Of a stretch of 64,000 nucleotides of DNA, positions 51,302-58,577 are shown in pieces. A program made the position numbers and the translations under genes. The notes beneath the pieces were generated by a model. It saw only the letters and a list, made by a program, of their open reading frames with translations, had not been told where the DNA came from and searched no databases. The DNA is from Treponema socranskii subsp. buccale (GTDB lineage: Bacteria; Spirochaetota; Spirochaetia; Treponematales; Treponemataceae). Within the stretch, counting starts at the first letter, position 1. Each line of letters begins with the position of its first letter. The DNA lies in assembly GCF_024181585.1 (NCBI RefSeq), contig NZ_CP054258.1:310001-374000 (forward strand). Direction: 5' to 3'.

Positions 51302-52873
51302 ATGAAAAAACGATTCGGAATGATGATTGCCGCGGCGGCTGCGGCGATCGCGCTTTTTGTAAGCGGCTGTGCAAGTACGCCTTCTCCCCGTCGGAGCGAC
51401 GGCAAAGCGCATGAACTCGTCATCCTTCACGTCAACGATACGCACGGCGCCGTTTTGGCCACGAAGGACGGCGTCGGCGGGCTCGTGTCCATGGCGACGT
51501 TTATCAAGCAAGTGCGCGCGCAAAATAAAAACGTGCTCGTGCTTCACGCGGGAGACGTAAATACGGGTTCTGCGCTTTCGAATATGTTCAACGCGGAACC
51601 GGACATCATGAGTTTCAATAAAATGGGATTCGATGCGATAGTGCTCGGAAACCACGAATTCGACGGAACGCTCGCAAAACTCGAACATCAGATAAAAATC
51701 GCAGAGTTCCCATGGCTGTCCGCGAACATCAAGCGCGGAAGCCGCTACCTCGTTAAACCGTACATCATTAAAGATTACGACGGCTTCCGTGTCGCGGTCA
51801 TCGGATTGACGACGCTGCGCACGCTCGTCATCGCAAGCCCCGACAAGAGTCTCACCTTTATCGATGAAATCGAAGCGGCAAAGCAGATGGTAAAACGCGT
51901 ACGCGAAAAAGAAAAAGCCGATATCGTCATCATCGACGGACACCTCGGCGACGTTCCGGAAACGGAAACGCAGAATACGTCGGTAAAGATCGCTCAACAG
52001 GTTTCGGGTATCGATTTGATCGTCGACGGTCACTCGCACTCGTATTTTGAAAAACCGAAAATCGTCAACGGCGTACCGATCGTCACCGCAAACGAATACG
52101 GCAAATACGTCGGCGACGGTGTCATGACAATCGTCAACGGCAAAGTAACGGATTTTACGTGGAAACCCGTCCCGATCACGCTCAAAGCCTTCCCGCCCGA
52201 CCCCGACGTCGAAGCGCTTTTAAAACCCTATGTCGATAAAGCGAACGCGGCGTTAAAAGAAGTCGTTATGAAAACGACGGACGCTTTCGAATTCGGAAAA
52301 CGCCTCACGCGCTACCAAGAGATGGCGCTCGGCGATCTCGTGACGGACGCGATGGTCGCCTATCTTAAAACGACCGGCGTCACGGTCGACGGCGCGATTA
52401 CGAACGGCGGCGGCATCCGCGCTCCGCTTCCTGCGGGTAACGTTACGCGGGAAAATATTCTCACCGTTTTGCCCTTTGAAAACTATGTGTACGTGCTCAC
52501 GCTGAAAGGCGAAGACGTCGTTAAGCTCTTCGATTTTATCGGAAGCATCAAACAGGGAGCCGGCGCCTTTACGCAGGTTTCAAAAGAGATCCGCTACACG
52601 ATCACTTATGATGCGGACGGCAACGGCAAAATCAGCGGTGTGACAATCGGCGGAAAACCGATCGACAAAAACCGAACCTATCGCTTTGCGACGAACGATT
52701 ATATGGCGAAGGGCGGTGATGGCTACACGGTGTTGAAAGCTTCGATCGACACCTACAACACGTCGATGCTCATCAGCACGGTCGTTATGGAATACGCGCA
52801 GAGACTGCAGGGTGCTGTCACGCCTGCGACCGACGGACGCATTACGCTTATAGGCGGAAAACTGCCCGAATGA
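51302..52873 (+). CDS. UshA-like 5'-nucleotidase lipoprotein
   Basis: An exported metallophosphoesterase of 523 residues that should release nucleosides and phosphate from nucleotides outside the cytoplasm. Signal peptide ends LFVSGC (lipobox, Cys22). The N-terminal dimetal domain shows HVNDTHG, HAGDVNTG, GNHEFD, DGHLG and VDGHSHS; the C-terminal nucleotidase domain has NGGGIRAPL and MAKGGDGY. Normal length. GGAGG five bases upstream fixes the start. The next gene, an acid phosphatase lipoprotein, makes this a small nucleotide-salvage locus. Confidence 0.95.
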   Translation: MKKRFGMMIAAAAAAIALFVSGCASTPSPRRSDGKAHELVILHVNDTHGAVLATKDGVGGLVSMATFIKQVRAQNKNVLVLHAGDVNTGSALSNMFNAEPDIMSFNKMGFDAIVLGNHEFDGTLAKLEHQIKIAEFPWLSANIKRGSRYLVKPYIIKDYDGFRVAVIGLTTLRTLVIASPDKSLTFIDEIEAAKQMVKRVREKEKADIVIIDGHLGDVPETETQNTSVKIAQQVSGIDLIVDGHSHSYFEKPKIVNGVPIVTANEYGKYVGDGVMTIVNGKVTDFTWKPVPITLKAFPPDPDVEALLKPYVDKANAALKEVVMKTTDAFEFGKRLTRYQEMALGDLVTDAMVAYLKTTGVTVDGAITNGGGIRAPLPAGNVTRENILTVLPFENYVYVLTLKGEDVVKLFDFIGSIKQGAGAFTQVSKEIRYTITYDADGNGKISGVTIGGKPIDKNRTYRFATNDYMAKGGDGYTVLKASIDTYNTSMLISTVVMEYAQRLQGAVTPATDGRITLIGGKLPE

Positions 52874-52928
52874 CGAACGGGGTAAAATACTCGTCGCTGT
52901 GTAAGAGCGGCGGAGAAACTTAAACACG

Positions 52929-52957
52929 TTGCGGCTTCGGTATCGAAGCCGTATACT
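52929..52957 (+). promoter_or_regulatory. Promoter of the e(P4) phosphatase gene with a palindromic spacer
   Basis: TTGCGG (52929-52934), 17-bp spacer, TATACT (52952-52957). The spacer carries the inverted repeat GGCTTCG/CGAAGCC, which could be a terminator stem for the upstream gene or an operator. Confidence 0.55.
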
Positions 52958-52983
52958 TTTATTACATACATTAGGAGGCTATG

Positions 52984-53841
52984 ATGAAACGCATAACAAA
53001 ATCGATTTCGGCAATTTTTATCGGCGCGGTATTTTTCGTATCGTGTGCAACCGCTTCGGGGGCGGCGGAAAAAGCCAAGCAGTCGGCGGCTGCAAAAAAC
53101 GAAGCCGATGAAATACTGCTTGCGGAACAGGGGATGCTGGCGTACAACTGGATGCAGCAATCGGGTGAATATCGTGCGCTCGCGTATCAGGCGTTCAATG
53201 CGGCAAAAGCGGCATTCGATGCGGCGAGCCCCGCGAACGGTATGAAAAAAGCGGTCGTCGTCGATCTCGACGAAACGATGATCGATAATTCCGCCGAAGG
53301 CGCAAGCCGTCTGTTGGAACACAAGGGATTCAGTCCCGCATCCTGGACGACATGGTGCGAAGCCGAACAGGCGCGCGCGATTCCCGGAGCCGTGGAATTT
53401 GCAAACTATGTCAATTCTCACGGCGGCAAAATGTTTTACGTTTCGAACCGTACGGCCGGTGCGGAATACGGGCCGACGGTTAATAATTTAAAAGCGCTCG
53501 GCTTTACCGGAGTCGATGAAACGTCGATGCTTTTAAAAGACAAAGAGTCGAAAAAAACGGGACGCTTCGAGCAAGTGGAAAAAGCAGGCTATGAAATCGT
53601 CGTGTTTATCGGCGACAATCTGGACGATTTCGCTTTTACGGGAGAAACCTACCATAAGCTCAACGATGCGCGCCGTGCGGCCGTCGACAAATACAAAGCC
53701 GATTTCGGCGTAAAATACATCGTTTTGCCGAATCCTCTTTACGGAAATTGGGAGGGAGGATTGAACGCCGATTATTATAAAACCGATGCGGCCGGCAAGC
53801 TCAAAATCCGCAGAGATAATTTAAAAGTTTGGAAAAAATAA
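52984..53841 (+). CDS. 5'-nucleotidase, lipoprotein e(P4) family (class C acid phosphatase)
   Basis: A HAD-fold surface phosphatase of 285 residues related to Haemophilus e(P4), which dephosphorylates nucleotides such as NMN. The signal peptide ends FFVSC (lipobox). VVVDLDETMIDNS carries the DDDD-type nucleophile motif, YVSNRT motif II and IGDNLDDF the metal aspartates. GGAGG lies five bases before the ATG at 52984; the ATG at 52981 is too near to it. It follows the UshA-like gene by 110 bp with its own promoter. Confidence 0.94.
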   Translation: MKRITKSISAIFIGAVFFVSCATASGAAEKAKQSAAAKNEADEILLAEQGMLAYNWMQQSGEYRALAYQAFNAAKAAFDAASPANGMKKAVVVDLDETMIDNSAEGASRLLEHKGFSPASWTTWCEAEQARAIPGAVEFANYVNSHGGKMFYVSNRTAGAEYGPTVNNLKALGFTGVDETSMLLKDKESKKTGRFEQVEKAGYEIVVFIGDNLDDFAFTGETYHKLNDARRAAVDKYKADFGVKYIVLPNPLYGNWEGGLNADYYKTDAAGKLKIRRDNLKVWKK

Positions 53842-53855
53842 TATCGAAATGAAAC

Positions 53856-53943
53856 GGAAGGACTGTCCGAGAGGTAAAGTTTAAACGAGCCGCTGAAACA
53901 GCGCGCCTCGTTTAATTTCGAGTTTTCGGGCAGCCTCCTTTCC
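53856..53943. repeat. Dispersed long-hairpin repeat, copy 1
   Basis: The core at 53879-53927 (GTTTAAACGAGCCGC...CTCGTTTAA...CGAGTTTTC) matches 56109-56157 at 45 of 49 positions and forms a stem TTAAACGAG/CTCGTTTAA. Outer arms GGAAGGACTGTCCGA and TCGGGCAGCCTCCTTTCC extend it to a hairpin of almost 90 bases. It separates two convergent genes and may end transcription in both directions. Confidence 0.75.
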
Positions 53944-53981
53944 GCGATATCGATATGCGCTCAGCGATATATTGTCACGCT

Positions 53982-54683
53982 TTATCCCGCGATCTTCGTT
54001 CCGATAAAATTCTTACCGTCGAGAATATTTTTTATATTTTCAATATTTTTTCCCGATGCGCAGATGACCGCAAGTGAAAGCTCTTCGGCTTTTTTGCTTG
54101 CGACGGGATCGAAGGGAACGTTTTTTCCCGGTGTCCACGCATCGCCTACGATTTTACGGAAATCTTTCCAGCGAATTTCATCGATCGGTTTTGCGTCGGG
54201 ATTATGACGAGGGTCGTCGGTATACACTTTTTCTATATTCGAAAGATTGACGACCGTATCCGCACCGAATTTTTCGGCAAGGAGAACCGCGTCGTTGTCC
54301 GTCGAAAATCCGGGCTTCCATCCCGAAGCGACGAGGATTTTTCCGCTGAACGAAATAGCCGCCGTAGGATCGCAGACGACTTCATTCCGGCACAGATCGG
54401 CGCAGCAGGCTTTTAAAAGCTCCGCATTGAGCCGCGTCGCCATAATGCCGATCCGATCGGCCGCATCGTTTTGTATGTTTCCGCCGGATTTTTCAAGCAC
54501 ATCGCCGTATGCTTTTTGATAAACGCGCGCCGGAGCTCCTCCGCCTGCAACGAAGATGAGACGACGGTCATTTTCCGCGCCGAGCCAACTGCGCGCCATC
54601 GCAATAAAATTGTTTAAGAATTCGGTATCGGGTTTGTCGGGGGCAATGATGGAACCTCCGACCGAAAGGATTTTGGTTGTCAT
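53982..54683 (-). CDS. pyrH: UMP kinase, archaeal-like type
   Basis: An amino-acid-kinase-fold enzyme of 233 residues phosphorylating UMP. The N-terminal KILSVGGSIIAPDKPD, the VAGGGAPARVYQ loop, GWKPGFSTDNDAVLLAEKFGADTVVNLSNIEKVYTDDPR and DAWTPGKNVPFDPVASKKAEEL match the short archaeal-type UMP kinases rather than the usual bacterial PyrH with MSGE(A) motifs. ATG 54683 is preferred because TATAAT ends seven bases before it, overlapping the ATG at 54692, and no Shine-Dalgarno exists. Confidence 0.88.
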   Translation of the reverse strand: MTTKILSVGGSIIAPDKPDTEFLNNFIAMARSWLGAENDRRLIFVAGGGAPARVYQKAYGDVLEKSGGNIQNDAADRIGIMATRLNAELLKACCADLCRNEVVCDPTAAISFSGKILVASGWKPGFSTDNDAVLLAEKFGADTVVNLSNIEKVYTDDPRHNPDAKPIDEIRWKDFRKIVGDAWTPGKNVPFDPVASKKAEELSLAVICASGKNIENIKNILDGKNFIGTKIAG

Positions 54684-54690
54684 AACGTTC

Positions 54691-54719
54691 ATTATAAAAT
54701 CAATAAAGCCCGAACGCAA
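54691..54719 (-). promoter_or_regulatory. pyrH promoter, probably leaderless
   Basis: Minus-strand TTGCGT (54714-54719), 17-bp spacer, TATAAT (54691-54696), then seven bases to the ATG. Confidence 0.6.
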
Positions 54720-54757
54720 TAGCGCCATCGCGTTTTGCCATCGCGTTTTATTAAGCA

Positions 54758-54786
54758 ATGACAAAATCCGCTATTCGGGCTATAAT
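54758..54786 (+). promoter_or_regulatory. Promoter of the threonine-synthase-like gene, probably leaderless
   Basis: ATGACA (54758-54763), 17-bp spacer, TATAAT (54781-54786), then six bases to the ATG. Confidence 0.65.
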
Positions 54787-54792
54787 TATACT

Positions 54793-56100
54793 ATGCGATT
54801 TACGAGTACACGAGATAAATCCCGTACCGTCGGCTTTGCGGAAGCCGTCCTGCACTGCATGCCGAAAGACGGCGGGCTTTATGTGCCTTCGGATACGGAA
54901 GACTTGCGGCGTTGGATACTCTATACCGACAAAACGACGTCGTTTGCGTCCGTCGCGGGCGCGCTCACGTCCGCTTTTATCAAAGACGAATTCAGTCCCA
55001 TCATCTGCGAAGCGATCGCGACAAAAGCTTTTCCGTTCGAACCCGCCGTCCGCCGCCTCGACGATACTCATTTTATGCTCGAACTCTTTCACGGGCCTTC
55101 CGGTTGTCACCGCGATTTCGGCATCGCATATCTTACCGCCTGTCTCGAAACGATTCTGCAGATGAGAGACAGCAGCGCGACGATTTTGGCGGTAACGCGC
55201 TGTGAAACCGGCGCCGTCCTTGCACAGGAACTGCGCGGTAAAAAGCGCGTCAAAGCCGTTGTCGTCTGTCCGAAAGGAAACGTATACGGTATGGAGGAAA
55301 GCGATTATTGCTGGAACGGCGGCAATATCTACCCTGTGGAAATCGAAGGAAATGAAGACGACTGCCGAAACTTTGTGCGCAGTATTTTCGCCGACAGGGA
55401 TTTTTCCGAAGCGCATCGCCTGACAGTTGCGAATACCGCAAATATCGGGCGGCTTTTACCGCAGGCGTTTTTTTATCCGTTTGCGTTTTCGCGTTTGAAA
55501 GACGAAGTGCCAGGCGATATGTACTACGCGCTCGCGCCGGGCAATTACAGCAATATCGTCGCGGGTTTGTACAGCTGGCGTTTTGCACTGCCTTTAAACG
55601 GCTTTTTTATTCCCGCAACCGATGCGCTCACCGTCAATGCGGCGGGCGACTGCATCGTGCTGGATTCGGTTGTCCCGTATGCCGAGCGCATGCCTGCCGA
55701 TCCGACCGATCCGTCTAATATCGAGCGGCTCGAAGAAGTGTTTTCCGCCAATAAGCTCATGATGCGCAATTTCGTATATCCGGTAAAACTCACCGACAAG
55801 ATGGTAGACGATGCGGTAAAAGAGCTTTTCGTAAAATACGGTATTTTCGCCGACCGGCACACAGGACGCGCCTATGCTGCGGCAAAAGTGAAAGCCGATA
55901 TGTCGTCGGAAGACGAAGGCGCCGTCATTATCATTGCGCGCGATCATCCTTGTCTTTCGTCCGATTATATCCGCAGGACGACGGGCGAAGCGCCTTGCAT
56001 ACCCGAACGAATCGCATCGGTTTTAAAACCTTCCCGTATCGGAAAGCCCGTGATTTCATCGGAAGCAGAACTGCGCAGTATAATCGCCGGTATCGGCTGA
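54793..56100 (+). CDS. Threonine synthase-like protein lacking the PLP lysine
   Basis: A 435-residue protein collinear with threonine synthase. The expected active-site segment LFHGPTxAFKDFG reads LFHGPSGCHRDFG (about residues 98-110), so the Lys that forms the PLP Schiff base is Arg. The SGDTG phosphate loop reads TRCETG, and the PxGxVS..Q block reads CPKGNVYGMEE; in contrast NTANIGRLLPQAFFY and APGNYSNIVAGL are fairly preserved. It is probably not a functional threonine synthase and may bind a ligand or partner. The frame is open long before ATG 54793, but that ATG starts the homology and sits six bases after TATAAT. Confidence 0.8.
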   Translation: MRFTSTRDKSRTVGFAEAVLHCMPKDGGLYVPSDTEDLRRWILYTDKTTSFASVAGALTSAFIKDEFSPIICEAIATKAFPFEPAVRRLDDTHFMLELFHGPSGCHRDFGIAYLTACLETILQMRDSSATILAVTRCETGAVLAQELRGKKRVKAVVVCPKGNVYGMEESDYCWNGGNIYPVEIEGNEDDCRNFVRSIFADRDFSEAHRLTVANTANIGRLLPQAFFYPFAFSRLKDEVPGDMYYALAPGNYSNIVAGLYSWRFALPLNGFFIPATDALTVNAAGDCIVLDSVVPYAERMPADPTDPSNIERLEEVFSANKLMMRNFVYPVKLTDKMVDDAVKELFVKYGIFADRHTGRAYAAAKVKADMSSEDEGAVIIIARDHPCLSSDYIRRTTGEAPCIPERIASVLKPSRIGKPVISSEAELRSIIAGIG

Positions 56101-56108
56101 AAAGAAAG

Positions 56109-56177
56109 GTTTAAACGAGCCGCCGAAATAGCGCGGCTCGTTTAACTTCGAGTTTTCAAAAATTTGAAGTTAAACGA
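56109..56177. repeat. Dispersed hairpin repeat, copy 2, with alternative pairing
   Basis: A perfect 13-bp stem TTAAACGAGCCGC (56111-56123) / GCGGCTCGTTTAA (56133-56145) is present. The second arm also pairs perfectly over 12 bp with GAAGTTAAACGA (56166-56177) through TCGTTTAACTTC (56138-56149). The two stems exclude each other. It lies nine bases after the threonine-synthase-like gene and before the convergent pbpC stop. Confidence 0.75.
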
Positions 56178-56216
56178 AATCCACTGTTTTCGGTATGTCG
56201 CTAAGCGATCGTATTT

Positions 56217-58577
56217 TTAGTCCGCGCTTCGAATCTTCACCGTGCAAGAATCGCTTCTGCCTTTGCCGTCGGCGACGGTGAGTTCGTAAACGCCGGGAGA
56301 CGGTCTCCATTCGTATTTTTCGCCAGGCGCGCTTTTGCAGATAAACGACGCGCCCGAAAACCAAAACAATTCTTTCGTATCGGCATCGGCGGACGCGCTC
56401 AAAACGATGGTACTGCGCGCGGGATCGGACGAGCGGAACACGTATTCGGTATGTTTGAGAGGTGAGCGTATTTCCGGCGGATAGCCGCTTTTGTATAAAC
56501 CGTTTTTGTTTTGCTCGGGCGGATAATCGGGAGGAGAAAGCCGCGGGAGTCCCGCTTCGGCAAAAAGCGCCTGTAAATCGCTCGGCCAAAATTCGCGCAC
56601 GACTTCTTTACAATACGGCTTTCCGGTTTCATCGGTGCGGTAGCCGCTTCTCGTATCGATCGTTATCTTTCGATGAATGCGGCACTTCGCTATCGGCGAC
56701 ACGCCGGGGATAAACCACGCTTCTTCGGTATGCGGGCAGGCGTCGGTCGGAACGGCGCCCGACACGGAACACACGCGTATCTTCGTCACTCCCTCAGGGG
56801 GAAACTTCAAGGATGCGCCGACTCTGTTTGACGCGATCATGCTGTCGGCAATCGTAAAAAAAAGAGGAGCTGCGGTACTGCGTCCGAGAAACGCATTGTT
56901 TCCGAGGCCGTCGAAATTTCCTATCCACACGCACATCACGTACTTGCCGAAAAAGCCCGCCGTCCACGAATCGCGGAAGCCGACGGACGTTCCCGTTTTA
57001 TAAGCGACAGGAAGGGCTTTCGCTTCGGCAGGTCTTGCTTCGAGTGGCGGAGGATTTTGCTCGAGCATTTTGCATACGATGAACGCCGCTTCGGGCGAAA
57101 ACAGTCGATGCTCTTTAAAATTATTAATCGTTAATGTGTCGCCGATTGCCGCACGGCTTTCGCTCATAACCGTTTTAAGCGGCCGCTCCGTACCTCCGTT
57201 TACGAGAGAAGCGTACAACGTCGTAAGTTCGAAGGGCGTTACGTCCGCGCTTCCGAGCACGATCGAAAGCCCGTAGGTGTCCTTCGCTTTGAGAGCGGAG
57301 ATACCTGAGTCCGCTAAAAAATCGTAGAGGTCGGGATTTTTCAATTTCCGTGCAAGCGTTATTGCGGGGATATTGCGGCTTTCCGTAAGCGCCTGCCACG
57401 CTTTTATCGGGCCTTTAAATGTGTTGCCGTAGTTGTCGGGCGTATATTCGCTGAAGCTCGACGGCGTGTCTTTGAGCATCGTGTCGTAATGGATGATCCC
57501 CTGATCGAGGGCGAGCGCGTATATAAAAGGTTTCAACGCGGAGCCGGGCGAACGCTTTGCGATGTTTCCGTCGACCTGCCCCTGAATGGCGTCGTCGTAA
57601 AAACGCGCCGAACCGACTGCCGCAAGCACTTCCATCGTTTCGGAATCGGCGAGAAGGACTGCGGCGTTCGCAATGCCCAAATGCCGCTTTCGATTGATAA
57701 AAAAGCGGATGCGCGATTCAACGAGTTCCTGCAAATTCGAATCGATTGTCGTCTTAATAATTTTTTGCGGATGCGCGCGATGCGGTCTTTGCAATTCGAG
57801 CATACGGGTATAGTGCGGCGCTTCGTCGGGAAAGGTGCAGACGAGCTGAGGGTGAGATGCGACAAAAGAACGCTCGCCGCTTGCCGCCGGACGCTCCTTT
57901 ATCCATTCGTCGAAGAGAGAGAGTCTCGCGTCAATGAGTTCGTCCGGAACATGAGATGCGGAGGGACATCGCTTTGCGGGATTTTGAGGAAGCACGCAGA
58001 GCATGAGGCGCTGCGGCAAATCCGTCTTTTCAATGCTCTTTCCGAAAAAATAATAAGAAGCCGCTTCGAAGCCCTCGATGTTTTTTCCGCAGGGCGCGAG
58101 GTTGACGTACGCATCGAGTATGTCCTGTTTCGAATACAAAACTTCGAGACGGAGCGCTAAAAAAATCTGCGCGAGTTTTCCGGGAATGCTTCGCGTGTAC
58201 AGGCGGTATTTCAACTTCGCCGTCTGCATCGTAATCGTCGACGCGCCTATAACGCGCGATCGCTTTACGTAGGTTTCCCAGCCCGCGCGTATGAGGGATG
58301 CGGGGTTGATACCGTGATGCAGGTAAAAACGCCGGTCTTCCCGAAGCAAAAGCGCTTCGAGAAATTCTTTCGGAAATTCCGTAACGGGTTTATAAATGCG
58401 AAAGCGTTCGTCCGGAGTGAGGTATACGCGGAGTAGTTTTCCGTTCCGGTCGGCATAGGCGCCTGAAAAAGAGATGCCGTCGAGGATGCCGTTCGCTTTG
58501 CTGCGGACGACATCGACAACGCAAAAAAGCAGCAGCGCTCCCGCAACGCCGAGAGCTGCCGCATGACGCTTTTTCAT
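56217..58577 (-). CDS. pbpC: Penicillin-binding protein 1C
   Basis: A bifunctional peptidoglycan synthase of 786 residues. An N-terminal signal anchor (about 8-25) is followed by the GT51 glycosyltransferase (LLREDRRFYLHHGINPASLIRA; GASTITMQTAKL), the transpeptidase with SPGSALKPF (SxxK), ESRNIPA (SxN) and YKTGTS (KTG), and a C-terminal BiPBP_C domain (about 700-786) with RSSDPARSTIVLSA. This order defines PBP1C. Its ATG overlaps the alpha-2-macroglobulin stop (ATGA), the conserved gene pairing for defence and cell-wall repair in the periplasm. Confidence 0.96.
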   Translation of the reverse strand: MKKRHAAALGVAGALLLFCVVDVVRSKANGILDGISFSGAYADRNGKLLRVYLTPDERFRIYKPVTEFPKEFLEALLLREDRRFYLHHGINPASLIRAGWETYVKRSRVIGASTITMQTAKLKYRLYTRSIPGKLAQIFLALRLEVLYSKQDILDAYVNLAPCGKNIEGFEAASYYFFGKSIEKTDLPQRLMLCVLPQNPAKRCPSASHVPDELIDARLSLFDEWIKERPAASGERSFVASHPQLVCTFPDEAPHYTRMLELQRPHRAHPQKIIKTTIDSNLQELVESRIRFFINRKRHLGIANAAVLLADSETMEVLAAVGSARFYDDAIQGQVDGNIAKRSPGSALKPFIYALALDQGIIHYDTMLKDTPSSFSEYTPDNYGNTFKGPIKAWQALTESRNIPAITLARKLKNPDLYDFLADSGISALKAKDTYGLSIVLGSADVTPFELTTLYASLVNGGTERPLKTVMSESRAAIGDTLTINNFKEHRLFSPEAAFIVCKMLEQNPPPLEARPAEAKALPVAYKTGTSVGFRDSWTAGFFGKYVMCVWIGNFDGLGNNAFLGRSTAAPLFFTIADSMIASNRVGASLKFPPEGVTKIRVCSVSGAVPTDACPHTEEAWFIPGVSPIAKCRIHRKITIDTRSGYRTDETGKPYCKEVVREFWPSDLQALFAEAGLPRLSPPDYPPEQNKNGLYKSGYPPEIRSPLKHTEYVFRSSDPARSTIVLSASADADTKELFWFSGASFICKSAPGEKYEWRPSPGVYELTVADGKGRSDSCTVKIRSAD

